Assembly: GCF_020733705.1 (NCBI RefSeq)
Contig: NZ_JAJFZM010000002.1
Location: 186,001-250,000, forward strand
DNA from: Nocardia australiensis
GTDB taxonomy: Bacteria > Actinomycetota > Actinomycetes > Mycobacteriales > Mycobacteriaceae
Length of the DNA: 64,000 bases
Reading direction: 5' to 3'
Shown: piece after piece, positions 33,972-42,316 of the stretch
Numbering within the stretch: the stretch's first letter is position 1
How the letters are laid out: each line of letters begins with the position of its first letter
Position numbers and translations under genes: made by a program
Notes under the pieces: model-generated
Databases searched by the model: none
Told to the model about the DNA's origin: nothing
What the model saw: the letters and a program-made list of their open reading frames with translations, nothing else

Positions 33972-34925
33972 ATGGCTACACCAACACAATTCGGCGATAT
34001 TGCCCGACCCGCCGAACCGCGTATCACCCCACTCGACCCGACCTCGCTGACCGCTGCCCAACGTCGGCTTGCCGGGATCGGGGCCCAAAACGTCATTCTC
34101 ACTCTCGTGCGCCGCGCGGACATCCTCGGGGCGATCGGGCCGATCGGCGCGCTGCTGCTGACCGCGGGACAACTGTCGGCTCGCGATCGGGAACTGGCCA
34201 TCCTGCGGGTCGCGCTGCGCACGCGATCGACATACGAATGGGGCAATCATGTCCTGGGTGCCCTCGCCGGCGGCGCCTCCATGAGCGAGATCGCCGCGGT
34301 AGCCGACGAATCCGCGACCTGGTCCGCGGGGGATGCGGCACTGCTGCGCGCGGCCGACGAATTGTGCTCGGACTACTGCATATCGGACGACACGTGGACA
34401 GCGCTGCGCGAGGTCTACACCGACGACGAGATCATCGAAATCATCTACGTCGTGGGCCACTACCAGATGATGGCCGGCTTCCTGAACTCGGCCGGTGTGC
34501 AGCCCGAACCAGGCCGGGCCCCGCTGGGTGAACTGCCCGATCTCGCCCCGCCACCTGCGGCCGACCGCCCGGATCCCGACGCCGAGGGGTTCGGTTCGCC
34601 GGAGGGAACGTGGGACGTCACTATGCGGCATCCGGCGGGCGCCCAGGAATTCACCCTGGTCATCACCGCGGGCGAGGACGGCGTCGCCGGTTCGGCGACC
34701 AACAAGGCGAACGGGATTACTGCGACGATCACCTCTGGGACGGTCGACGGCAGCCGGATCTCCAGCCGGACCCTGACGACCGAACCCATCCGGATCGAAA
34801 CCGACTGGCGGGCCACCGTGATGGGGAATTCGATCGCGGGCGAGGTCACCGTCGCAGGCGGAGTATTCCCATTCGACGGTGTCCGCCGAGAGATCGGGAA
34901 CGCCGGAGCCTCCGTGGCCCAGTGA
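33972..34925 (+). CDS. Carboxymuconolactone-decarboxylase-like/beta-barrel fusion protein
   Basis: 317 residues in two parts. Residues about 45-170 follow the CMD/AhpD-like helical fold (LSARDRELAILRVALRTRST, YEWGNHVLGALAGGASMSEI, EIIEIIYVVGHYQMMAGFLN). The redox C-x-x-C of AhpD is absent, so this is a non-peroxidatic member. Residues about 210-310 are beta-rich (GTWDVTMRHPAGAQEFTLVI, GSATNKANGITATITSGTVD), resembling small lipocalin-like or DUF domains that follow CMD domains in some actinobacteria. AAAGGAA precedes the start. It is probably controlled by the preceding TetR. Confidence 0.78.
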   Translation: MATPTQFGDIARPAEPRITPLDPTSLTAAQRRLAGIGAQNVILTLVRRADILGAIGPIGALLLTAGQLSARDRELAILRVALRTRSTYEWGNHVLGALAGGASMSEIAAVADESATWSAGDAALLRAADELCSDYCISDDTWTALREVYTDDEIIEIIYVVGHYQMMAGFLNSAGVQPEPGRAPLGELPDLAPPPAADRPDPDAEGFGSPEGTWDVTMRHPAGAQEFTLVITAGEDGVAGSATNKANGITATITSGTVDGSRISSRTLTTEPIRIETDWRATVMGNSIAGEVTVAGGVFPFDGVRREIGNAGASVAQ

Positions 34926-34978
34926 TCGACACCTTCCGCGGTTGATGGAGTTCATGACATCGACCTGGGAGGACGTTC

Positions 34979-35494
34979 ATGAAGGCAATGGCTGTGGCGA
35001 TCGCGGCGGTCGCCGTGACGGGGGCACTCGCCGGATACGGCGAGATCGGCATGCCGGTGGCAAGCGCGCTTCCGAACCGCGACGATGCGAATGTCGACGC
35101 GCGCGACTACCAACAGGGCGACAAGTTCTACTTCCAGTCGCCGAACGGAAATATCATGTGCGGCTTCATCAATGCCGATGGCTTCGGCGTCGGCTGCCAG
35201 CTCGCACACGCCTCGGTGGTACCCGCCGAACTAGCCGACTGCGGTTCGCAACCGGACCGCTCCGTAGCGGCCGATGTCGGCTACAGCGGCGAGGCCCGCT
35301 ACCTCTGCCTGAACCAGGGCGTCTTCGTCGGCCAACCGCCGAACGGCGGCACCACTGGCGGCGGCAAAGTACTCGAATACGGCCAGACCATAATCGTCCG
35401 TTCCATGGCTTGCACCTCAATGGAATCCGGCGTCCGCTGTGACAACGGCAAGCACGGCTTCACGATCGCCGCGGACGCCCAGTCCCTGTTCTGA
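34979..35494 (+). CDS. Secreted DUF6636-like Cys-rich protein
   Basis: 171 residues. A signal peptide (MKAMAVAIAAVAVTGALAGY, cleavage around ASA) precedes a domain with FYFQSPNGNIMCGFI, CQLAHASVV, CGSQPD and MACTSMESGVRCDNGKHGFT. Six cysteines suggest three disulphides in the exported form. The FxSPxGNIxC and SGVRCxNxxxGFTI motifs are typical of a small mycobacterial/nocardial secreted family (DUF6636) of unknown function. GGAGGA lies 6 nt before the ATG. Confidence 0.8.
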   Translation: MKAMAVAIAAVAVTGALAGYGEIGMPVASALPNRDDANVDARDYQQGDKFYFQSPNGNIMCGFINADGFGVGCQLAHASVVPAELADCGSQPDRSVAADVGYSGEARYLCLNQGVFVGQPPNGGTTGGGKVLEYGQTIIVRSMACTSMESGVRCDNGKHGFTIAADAQSLF

Positions 35495-35549
35495 CGTTTC
35501 ACTGGACACCTCGATTGATATCAGGCACTCCCCGCGACCGGGGGTCGCC

Positions 35550-35584
35550 GACTGGTGAGATCGCCTATTCAACTGTCGCGGGTT
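35550..35584 (+). repeat. 35-bp direct repeat, copy 2
   Basis: GACTGGTGAGATCGCCTATT and the following 15 bases match 29792-29826 at 34 of 35 positions. This copy lies over the stop codon of the second recombinase gene of the four-gene module. Confidence 0.75.
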
Positions 35585-36629
35585 GTCGATGGCTTCCAGC
35601 CCTCGGGTGATCGGAATCGGGGTGCGGTGACGTAGCGGCTCCAGGTGGTTGCGGCCTCGGCAGCGAGTTTCGTAGTGGTGACGGGGTGATAGCCGAGGGC
35701 GTCGGCGACGACGGGGGCGGGCATCTGCTGGACGTGCTGGCGCATGGCCGATGTCCGGCCCGGAACATTCCGAACGCCAAGGACTTTCAGCAACCCGCCC
35801 AGCGTCTCAGGGTGCATCGGTTGCCCCGCCCGTCTGCCAGGGAACAGCCAGCGGGAATCACGGTTCGTTGCGGTGTTCATGTTGGTGCGGTTGTTCATCC
35901 AGGCCAGCAGGATGTCGGCGGCCGGTTCCGGGACCGGGGACGGAGGTTCGCCGAGTCGCAGCAGCACCTGGTCGTCGTCACGGATGACGTCGTCGATGGT
36001 GAGCCGGACGACGCGGGTGAGTGGTTGGGCGTAGAGCAGAACGCGATCACGGCCGCGGTGCGGGAGCGCAGTGGCTGGTCTTCGGCGGTCAGGATGCGTC
36101 CGAGCAGTTCGATGCGGTCTTGAGGTGGCATCGGGGTTGCCCGGCGCGGTTCGGTGGTGGGCAGGTGGAATCGTCGGGTGAGCTTGTTGTCGATGCACCA
36201 CAACAGAAACGAACGCAGGCAGCCGCGGTGGTGAGCGCCGTGCTCGGCATGCCAAAGGTCGATGTCGGATTGGCCGCAGCTGGCGAGTGTAAGTCCTTGT
36301 GCAGCAAGCCATTCCAGAAAGCGTGTTGCTTGTCGGGTCTGGTCGCGAGCGAAGCGGCGGATGGGTGGGGTGATCGGCTTGCGCTCGGCCTTGGCGCGCA
36401 GTCTGGGCAGCAGATGCCAGGTGGTGAAGCGGCGGACGACCTGGGCGTGGTCGGGGTCGGTGATGGTGGCGAGGTGGCCGATCAGCCAGCGTTCGAACCC
36501 GCAGATCTGCTTGTCGATAGCAGGTAGAACACCGCAGGCCATCAACAGTTCCCGCAGATGCTCGGCCGGTGCCCGACCGTGTCCCTTGTGAGGATAGAGC
36601 CAGGTCAGACCCGACAGTGGTTTGTTCAT
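35569..36629 (-). pseudogene. Second recombinase-like gene of the module, frameshifted
   Basis: The first frame (from ATG 36629) reads MNKPLSGLTWLYPHKGHGRA and continues to GRILTAEDQPLRSRTAAVIA. Near 36038 the reading must shift by one base to continue LLYAQPLTRVVRLTIDDVIR, ending SAMRQHVQQMPAPVVADALG, YHPVTTTKLAAEAATTWSRY and TTRDS. The C-terminal half keeps a tyrosine-recombinase pattern (R near RTSAMRQH, HxxT region, Tyr in WSRY), though divergent. The restored protein would be about 352 residues. It starts within the stop of the zinc-ribbon gene (ATGA). Inactive unless the frameshift is an assembly error. Confidence 0.7.
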
Positions 36630-37036
36630 GACGAGGAGGTGTTCAGCGAGCGGAACGAGTTCGGGCTGATGTGTCCGGTGCCGTCATCGAGGAGTTCGTG
36701 GAGCTTGTCGGAGAGGGTGCAGCGGGAGCAGAGACGTCCGCCGTGCAGCTTTCCCTCGTAATCGCAGCGTGAGCAGCGGTAGGAGGTGGCGAATCCGGCG
36801 CAGTCGCCGCAGATCGGCTGCGGCCGTTCGTAAACCGACCGAATGCCGGGCAGTGCCCGATCCGCGCCGCAGCTGGGGCAGCGTCCCCGGATCCGCAGTG
36901 CCCGGTCGCAGCAGGTCCGGCAGACCTGCCCGTCCGGCCACCATGCGGCAGCGTTGGCGTGGCGACCGCAGCGGGCGCAGTCTCGTTTCTGCCACCGCTC
37001 CAACTGCTCACGGGTGGGCGCGGTGCGATTGCTCAT
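36626..37036 (-). CDS. Zinc-ribbon protein of the recombinase module
   Basis: 136 residues built almost entirely of CxxC pairs: CARCGRHANAAAWWPDGQVC then RTCC, CPSCGADR, CGDCAGFATSYRCSRCDYEG and CSRCTLSD. Five or six paired knuckles could bind three zinc ions. It overlaps the HTH gene at its start (ATGA 37033-37036) and the second recombinase gene at its stop (ATGA 36626-36629). In some related loci such knuckles appear fused to the N-terminus of a recombinase, so it may act as the DNA-binding or docking part of the second recombinase. Confidence 0.75.
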   Translation of the reverse strand: MSNRTAPTREQLERWQKRDCARCGRHANAAAWWPDGQVCRTCCDRALRIRGRCPSCGADRALPGIRSVYERPQPICGDCAGFATSYRCSRCDYEGKLHGGRLCSRCTLSDKLHELLDDGTGHISPNSFRSLNTSSS

Positions 37037-37368
37037 TCGTCCGGCAGGATCCGCGCTGGCCGTGGCCGCAGCTTGGCGACCACCGGCGGTCCTCCGGCGG
37101 CGTCGGTGGTTCCGGTCCTGCGGACTCCGGCGTTCTCGGCGGTCGTGATCACCAGATCCGAGGGTGTGCAGGCCAGGATGTCGCAGAGCGCCGAGAGCAA
37201 CTGCAACGACAGCCGTTCTGGGGTGCCGGAGACCAGTCGGTGTACCTGGGAGGCCGGCAGATTGATGTCGCGGTCGCGCAGCAGCGGGACGAGTTCGGTG
37301 GCGGTGAAAACGCCTTGGCTGGCCATGATTTCGCGCAGTCGCCAGGTGTAGCCGATCGCTCGTTTCAT
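37033..37368 (-). CDS. XRE-type helix-turn-helix protein of the recombinase module
   Basis: 111 residues. MKRAIGYTWRLREIMASQGV, then TATELVPLLRDRDINLPASQ and VHRLVSGTPERLSLQLLSAL with CDILACTPSDLV form an XRE/Cro-C1 domain. The tail is disordered and basic. It overlaps the recombinase gene upstream (37365-37368) and the zinc-ribbon gene downstream by four bases each. It could regulate the module or serve as an accessory factor in recombination. Confidence 0.85.
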   Translation of the reverse strand: MKRAIGYTWRLREIMASQGVFTATELVPLLRDRDINLPASQVHRLVSGTPERLSLQLLSALCDILACTPSDLVITTAENAGVRRTGTTDAAGGPPVVAKLRPRPARILPDE

Positions 37369-38099
37369 GCGTGTTCGCCTTTCCTGGATTCGAGGGCCGC
37401 GGCGACGGTGGCATCGAGTCGCCGGCGCAGGGTGCGGGTGCGGAAGTCCGAGGAGACGCAGGTGTAGATCGAGGTCGTGCTCGCGTGCTCATGGCCGACC
37501 TGTTCCTGCACGAACCGAGGATCCCAGCCGTCCTCGATCAAATGCGTGACGTAGGACCTTCTCAGTGAATGGAAATCGAGCCCTTCGTCCAGGTCCAGGG
37601 TGCGACGGTAGGCGACAAATCGGGAATTCAGGCGCTGGCAGCCGATCCGGAGCCCACGCTCGGACGGCCAGGCCGCCGGGTTGCCGTCGGCGCCGAGCAG
37701 CGGCCGGACCTCGGTGAACCATTCGTCGAGGACATCGGCGGTCCAGTCCCACATGGTCAGAACGCCGCGCCGTTTCGGTGGCGATCCCTTCTTGGCCTTG
37801 CCGAACCGGACCTGGCAGTATCCGAACTGCCCGAACTCCGGAGCGTGCGGGTTGGTGCCGAAGTCGGCCGCATCCAGCATCCGAGTTTCGTTGCGCCGCA
37901 ACCCGAATGCGTAGGCGGTCTTGAACATGGTGGCGTCGCGGAACGCCGGCAGCCAACCCTTGCGCCCGAAAGCCCGGATCCGGGCGACCTCGTCGTAGCA
38001 GTGGCCGAAGAACGCGTGCAGCTCTGCCTTGGTGAACGCTCGCTTCTTCGGATCGGACTCGTTGTCCTGAACGTGCGTGGCGGTGTTCCACTCGTGCAC
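37365..38099 (-). pseudogene. Tyrosine recombinase, C-terminal catalytic half (split by Tn3 insertion)
   Basis: Coding starts in the target duplication TGCAC (38095-38099) and continues HEWNTATHVQDNESDPKKRA. Catalytic residues are present: Arg in AYAFGLRRNETRMLDAADFG, HSLRRSYVTHLIEDGWD (HxxR) with His/Trp later in VGHEHASTTSIYTCV, where the Tyr is the nucleophile. The missing N-terminal half is at 45495-45892 on the same strand. Removing 38100-45494 and one TGCAC gives an uninterrupted frame reading GTHPVQVVHEWNTATHVQ across the joint, 375 codons in all. A GTG inside could start a truncated product, but the core-binding domain is lost. Confidence 0.9.
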
Positions 38100-38137
38100 G
38101 GCAGTAGTGGTGCAACTGAACGGGATCCGGCTCTAAC
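38100..38137 (+). repeat. Left 38-bp inverted repeat of the Tn3-family transposon
   Basis: It begins GGCAGTAGTGGTGCAACTGA and ends in GGATCCGGCTCTAAC. It differs from the right end at positions 33 and 38. It is unusual for the family in starting GGCAG rather than GGGG. TGCAC precedes it. Confidence 0.9.
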
Positions 38138-38192
38138 GCAGTGATGCTCCGGGGTTGGCCCCGGAGCATCACGTAAATGATTGTGGCCGTTG

Positions 38193-38378
38193 CTATTTCT
38201 TTCCGGATCCGCTGTTGGCGTTGGTCGCGGCCGCCGATTGCGCCCTGCTGGCAAAACCTGACGAGGCTGTACTGCTGCCAGGATTGCGCGCGCCCGCCGA
38301 CTGGATCGCGGAGGCCCTGCTGGCGGTCATCTTGCCGCCGCCGGAGTGTGCACCACCTTTGCTGCGGGACTTCGACAT
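38193..38378 (-). CDS. Small Ser/Ala/Gly-rich SMP-like protein
   Basis: 61 residues of low complexity: MSKSRSKGGAHSGGGKMTAS, RASAIQSAGARN, then SGFASRAQSAAATNANSGSG. The M-T-x-S-R-A-x-A-I-Q-S and GFxxRAQSAAA elements recur in small seed-maturation-type proteins found in many bacterial genomes and mobile elements. It is basic and probably disordered. GAAGGAGAAG lies just before ATG 38378. The role is unknown. It is the first cargo gene inside the left transposon end. Confidence 0.7.
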   Translation of the reverse strand: MSKSRSKGGAHSGGGKMTASRASAIQSAGARNPGSSTASSGFASRAQSAAATNANSGSGKK

Positions 38379-38496
38379 CGCACTTCTCCTTCCGATTCCA
38401 CGCCCCCAAGGTCAGGATCTCACCCGCAGGGGAGCTGGGGAAGCAGCTCGGCGGGTGGTGACCTGGTATTTCGGTGCTGGAATGAACATCCGTGCG

Positions 38497-38613
38497 GGAT
38501 CCGGCGCTAAGGATTTACCGCAGATAGTGACATATTATGTGCGGCAACTCAGTCTCCGAGCTGGCGCAACTGCCCCAGGTGCCACGGTCGACTCAACAAA
38601 CTATGTGCGGTAG
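38497..38613. repeat. Recombination-site-like repeats beside a transposon-end motif
   Basis: GGATCCGGCGCTAA (38497-38510), the inner part of the transposon ends, is followed by TTACCGCAGATA (38515-38526), a 9-bp spacer, and TATGTGCGGCAA (38536-38547), whose reverse complement is TTGCCGCACATA. An isolated half-site TATGTGCGGTAG lies at 38602-38613. Two inverted 12-bp arms around a short core is the form of a tyrosine-recombinase crossover site. An inverted second site lies at 39612-39644. No gene is visible in 38379-38734. Confidence 0.5.
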
Positions 38614-38734
38614 CGGCCCCGGTCCGTCGCGGCTCTCGGCCTCCGGGAAGGCCGAGCAGGTGTCTACCGGAACGTTTCGCCCCGATGTTCCTCGACCCCC
38701 GCCGACTGCTCGGGCCTCGATTAACGCCTTCTCT

Positions 38735-39274
38735 TCAGACTGACGGTTCTTGGTCGAGCAGCCCGACGGGGTCGGCGCTGTAGGCGACCATCCAACTGGG
38801 GTCGATGCGATACCAGACGTTCTCGCCCCAGAACGGGTCGTCACCGTCGCCGTCGTAGTGGTTGACGAGGTAGTCGCGGATTGTCGGCCAAGTCGGGTCG
38901 CTGCTCGTTCCCTCCGGGTTCAGCGGAACGGCATGTCCATGCGTGAAGATGCCCAGCTGCTCTCCGCGCATGAAAGTCGCGCTGATGCCGGGCCGCGCCG
39001 CGAGATGGCGAGCTTTAGCGGCCTGACGGTGGGTGCCGACGATCCAATGGCCGTGCAGGAGGTGCCCGTCGGCGCCGCTGATGCGTGGTTCACCGCGCCG
39101 GGTGACTGTGGCAATCGCCAGGGTGCACATGCCTTGGCAGACCCGGACGACCTGCTCGGCGTCCAAGGTGCTTTCACCTGGCCGGATGATCGACTTGAGA
39201 TGGCTGCTGGAGGCGGCCAATGACGTGTCGAGCAGGACTTGGAGGCTGTGGAGCTCGTCTGGAGTTTCGAACAC
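38735..39274 (-). CDS. Pyridoxamine-5'-phosphate-oxidase-like (PPOX) flavin-binding protein
   Basis: 179 residues. The split-barrel is recognisable: VCQGMCTLAIATVTRRGEPR, ISGADGHLLHGHWIVGTHRQ, AAKARHLAARPGISATFMRG and EQLGIFTHGHAVPLNPEG, ending in W-rich VWYRIDPSWMVAYSADPV. The HxxxLxxRPxISxTF pattern is typical of PPOX-class FMN or F420 proteins. The substrate is unknown. GTG 39274 is the likely start. It is transposon cargo lying between two site-like repeats in opposite orientation. Confidence 0.78.
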   Translation of the reverse strand: MFETPDELHSLQVLLDTSLAASSSHLKSIIRPGESTLDAEQVVRVCQGMCTLAIATVTRRGEPRISGADGHLLHGHWIVGTHRQAAKARHLAARPGISATFMRGEQLGIFTHGHAVPLNPEGTSSDPTWPTIRDYLVNHYDGDGDDPFWGENVWYRIDPSWMVAYSADPVGLLDQEPSV

Positions 39275-39510
39275 CCGGCTAGTTAATCAGCTCCCACCGA
39301 CAGTGCGGATGACTGGCCACAGTCTCATTACCAAGGTTTCGAGACGGCGAGCCGTCTACCGGGACCCCCAGCAGGCCGGAGTAGAACGGCCGGCCACCGA
39401 TGAGCACGGACGTTTCCCATTCAAGAGCGGTTGCTGAATCACTACTTTTCGGCCCGGAACTCCTGAAGCTGTCACAAGCCGCAAAGTAGGACGCGCGGGT
39501 AACGGCACGT

Positions 39511-39678
39511 GGGGTCCAAACCGCCGGAATCCGGCGGTAAGCCCACGATCGCAGATAATTCGCGGAGTCGGCACCGCCTGGCGGGTGCATCTTCCCAGGT
39601 CAACGCCGGAGCTACCGCAGATAATCGGCATTTGTCTGCGCTAACTCCTTAGCGCCGGATTCCGGCCGCCTGGACCCC
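39511..39678. mobile_element. 168-bp mini-element with Tn3-type ends
   Basis: The left end starts GGGGTCCAAACCGCCGGAAT (39511) and the right end, read inward on the minus strand from 39678, starts GGGGTCCAGGCGGCCGGAAT. Both continue CCGGCG-TAAG, 27 of the first 31 positions matching. Both are followed inside by a CGCAGATA-type half-site. There is no coding capacity, so it is MITE-like. The flanks show no clear 5-bp duplication. Confidence 0.55.
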
Positions 39679-40015
39679 ACGACCCAACTCCCAGCGAGGC
39701 GTCGGTGACCAGCAGCGCGTCAAGCTCCGCGCACCGTGGCGGGGTGAACTCCGACCAGCGGTACTCACCAAACAGGCCAGGATCGACTTTCACCTGTTCC
39801 GCCACATACGCCACTGCGACAGCAGGCAGCTCCTCCGGCCCGTCCGGAAACCGAGCCTCGATCTCGAAAAACTTCAGCAACAGACCGAACCCGAGACGAG
39901 TCGCGCCTGTCTTGTTCCCCACCCGCTGCCAGTCATCCCCGACCAGCGTCCACGACCCGATCAAATCCTCGGTCGACCACTCTTGACGCACGCCCGGCAA
40001 CAGTAGACGAATCAA
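39679..40015 (-). pseudogene. Tn3 transposase N-terminal relic (DUF4158)
   Basis: The leftward frame reads EWSTEDLIGSWTLVGDDWQR, VGNKTGATRLGFGLLLKFFE, then IEARFPDGPEELPAVAVAYV and AEQVKVDPGLFGEYRWSEF. This is the DUF4158 start of a Tn3-family transposase, of a lineage different from tnpA at 42317 (which reads ELERFFHLDDEDRKLIAARR). It is cut off by the mini-element at 39678. Confidence 0.8.
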
Positions 40016-40078
40016 CCTGCGCGCGATGCTACTTTGCGGCTCAGGCCAGCTTCAGGATTCCGGGGCCCTGACGCGGGG

Positions 40079-41221
40079 TCAGGAAATGCCGCGAAAGAAG
40101 GTGCGTATGTCGTGCGCGAGCAGTTCGGTCTCTTCCATTGCGGGGAAGTGGCCGCCCTCGGTGAACTCGCTCCAGTGGCCGACCGCCTTCCATGGGTCCA
40201 TCGTGCGGCGGATGAGCGGGTGGGTGTCGAACACGGCCCATCCGGACGGAACACCGGAGGCCATGACGAAAGCGAGTTCGGAGTGTTCGGCCTCGTAGTA
40301 GAACTGCGCGCTCGACTCGCCGCTGCGGGTGAACCAGTAGAGGGTGACATTGGTGAGGAGCTGGTCGCGGTCGACCGACTCGTCCGGCATCCGGTGGTCG
40401 CCGATGGGCCTGGTCTTGAACTTCTCGGCGATCCACGCGAGCTGACCGACCGGCGAGTCTGCGAGCGCCGCGCCGATCGTGTCAGGACGGTGGTTCTGCA
40501 TCAAGAGATATCCGTGATCGGCCGCATCCGCGATGCGCACCGCCTCGAGCTGGGCGATCTCGTCATCGGACAGACCGTCCGGGAGCGGGAACTTATCGCC
40601 GACCAACCCGAGACACCGGGGGTCGGCGCCGATATGCGTGCCGATGACACGCTCGGGGTAGAGCGCCGCCAGGCGACCGGTGATACCTGAACCCATGTCG
40701 GTGCCGTGGGCCGCAAACCTCTCATAGCCCAGACGCGTCATGATCTCGGCAAAGGCATCCGTTGTCCGCGCCAGCTCCCAGCCGGTCCCGGACAGCGGGG
40801 TGGAGAACCCGAAGCCGGGCGGCGACGCGATGACCACGTGGAACTCGTCGGCCAGGAGCGGGATGAGTCGCTGGTACTCGACGAACGAGCCCGGCCAGCC
40901 GTGGTTCAGCAGCAGCGGGGTGGCCTCGGGATTCGCCGATCGCGCGTGGACGAGGTGGAACCTCTGGCCGTCGACGACCGTCGTGAACTGTTCGTACTCA
41001 TTGAGTTTCGCCTCCTGCACGCGCCAGTCGAACCCGTCGCGCCAGTACTCGGCAAGCTCCTTCAAGTACGCCGGCGGGATGCCTCGGCTGAAGTCGGTGC
41101 GATCCTCTCGGCCCGGCACGGGGTCCGGCCAGCGCGTGTGTGCCAGCCGGGTGCGCAGGTCGTCGACGTCGACCTGCGGGATGTCGATGCGGAAAGGGGT
41201 GAGTGCGTTGTTCTTGTTCAT
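40079..41221 (-). CDS. Epoxide hydrolase (EHN-domain alpha/beta hydrolase)
   Basis: 380 residues. The N-terminal EHN domain reads FRIDIPQVDVDDLRTRLAHT with RWPDPVP, followed by an alpha/beta hydrolase: LLLNHGWPGSFVEYQRLIPL (HGWPG oxyanion loop, about 102-121) and YERFAAHGTDMGSGITGRLA with the nucleophile Asp (G-x-D-x-G) at about 171. The C-terminal part has the acid/His end EFTEGGHFPAMEETELLAHD. Homologues open epoxides and juvenile-hormone-like substrates. GGGAAGGTGG precedes ATG 41221. It is divergent from the WYL regulator, which probably controls it. Confidence 0.9.
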   Translation of the reverse strand: MNKNNALTPFRIDIPQVDVDDLRTRLAHTRWPDPVPGREDRTDFSRGIPPAYLKELAEYWRDGFDWRVQEAKLNEYEQFTTVVDGQRFHLVHARSANPEATPLLLNHGWPGSFVEYQRLIPLLADEFHVVIASPPGFGFSTPLSGTGWELARTTDAFAEIMTRLGYERFAAHGTDMGSGITGRLAALYPERVIGTHIGADPRCLGLVGDKFPLPDGLSDDEIAQLEAVRIADAADHGYLLMQNHRPDTIGAALADSPVGQLAWIAEKFKTRPIGDHRMPDESVDRDQLLTNVTLYWFTRSGESSAQFYYEAEHSELAFVMASGVPSGWAVFDTHPLIRRTMDPWKAVGHWSEFTEGGHFPAMEETELLAHDIRTFFRGIS

Positions 41222-41272
41222 GACACCCACCTTCCCGGGTAATGCGGCAGGCTAGCTTCCGCAATTACTGCA

Positions 41273-42247
41273 ATGATCGAAAACATGTTGGAAACCTCGG
41301 CACGCCTGCTCGAACTGCTGTCGTTGCTCCAGCTCAAGCGCGACTGGACGAGCTCCGAACTCGCCGACCGGCTCGAGGTGAGCACGCGGACCGTGCGCGC
41401 CGACATCGGCAAGCTGCGCTCGCTCGGCTATCCCGTGGACGCACGTGCCGGCGTCGCGGGCGGGTACCGGTTGGCCGCCGGGACGGCGATGCCCCCACTG
41501 CTGCTCGACGACGACGAGGCCGTCGCCGTCGCGGTCGGACTGGGTGCGGTCGCGACCCAACGGCTCGGAGTCGAAGAGACATCGCTCACCGCGCTCGCGA
41601 AGCTGGAGCAAGTGCTGCCCTCGCGCCTGCGTCGGCGCGTGGAGGCGGTACGCGAGGCGACGAGCGTCGTTCCAGGGACGCAGCCGCCGCTCGATCTCTC
41701 GGTTCTCGGCACGGTCGCTGCCGCGATCCGCAGCCACGAACGGCTCCGGTTCGGATACACGAAACCCGGAGCCACGACAGGGGCCCGCCATACCGAACCG
41801 CACCGGCTGGTGACCTGGGGGCCGCTGTGGTACCTCCTCGCGTGGGATATCGACCGTGACGACTGGCGGGTCTTTCGTGTCGACCGCATGGGTCCGCCCG
41901 CACCGACGGGCGCGCGGTACCCGCCGCGCGTGATCCCGGCGGACGATGTCGTCGACTACGTCGTCGGACGCGTCAGCAAAGCGGCCTGGACGTACCGCGC
42001 CCAGGTACTCGTGCACGCTCCCGCCGCCCAGGTCGCCGCAAAGATCCCCATCCTGGTCGATATCGAGGTGGTCGACGAGTCCACGTGCCGTCTCGAGCTG
42101 GGTTCCAACGACCCGGACCGGCTCGCGCTGTCGTTGGCCCAGCTCGACGTCGACATCGAGGTAATCGACGGAGACGCGCTCGCGGTGGCGTTCGATCGCC
42201 TCGCGAGGAGGTTCCGCCGCGCGGCGGGTGGCGCGTCCACGGCGTGA
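41273..42247 (+). CDS. WYL-domain (YafY/DeoR-type) regulator
   Basis: 324 residues. The N-terminal winged HTH is LLELLSLLQLKRDWTSSELA, DRLEVSTRTVRADIGKLRSL, then a WYL ligand domain with RLVTWGPLWYLLAWDIDRDD and WRVFRVDRM, and a WCX C-terminal extension. WYL domains often sense nucleotides or small ligands. The intergenic gap to the epoxide hydrolase (41222-41272) contains GTAATGCGG and CCGCAATTAC in inverted order, a likely shared operator. Both genes are Tn3 cargo and form an inducible divergon. Confidence 0.9.
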   Translation: MIENMLETSARLLELLSLLQLKRDWTSSELADRLEVSTRTVRADIGKLRSLGYPVDARAGVAGGYRLAAGTAMPPLLLDDDEAVAVAVGLGAVATQRLGVEETSLTALAKLEQVLPSRLRRRVEAVREATSVVPGTQPPLDLSVLGTVAAAIRSHERLRFGYTKPGATTGARHTEPHRLVTWGPLWYLLAWDIDRDDWRVFRVDRMGPPAPTGARYPPRVIPADDVVDYVVGRVSKAAWTYRAQVLVHAPAAQVAAKIPILVDIEVVDESTCRLELGSNDPDRLALSLAQLDVDIEVIDGDALAVAFDRLARRFRRAAGGASTA

Positions 42248-42316
42248 ATCTCGGCCGTCGGTCTTTTTACGTGTGTCGCGGAGACGAGGGGCACGGCCGG
42301 TGGTGGGCACCGGCCG

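Larger units (their letters stand above)
39450..40067. mobile_element. Relic of a smaller Tn3-like element with inverted ends
   Basis: 39450-39497 (containing CTGAAGCTGTCACAAGCCGC) and the reverse complement of 40021-40067 (CTGAAGCTGGCCTGAGCCGC) are inverted and about 80 percent identical over 47 bp, both continuing AAAGTAG. Between them lie the first 100-odd codons of a Tn3 transposase next to the right end and a still smaller inverted-repeat insert (39511-39678). Most of the element has been deleted and no target duplication is visible. Confidence 0.55.

Noticed and set aside
40079-42247. Antibiotic-resistance function for the Tn3 cargo
   Set aside because: Epoxide hydrolase plus WYL regulator gives no direct evidence for resistance; left as catabolic or detoxifying.
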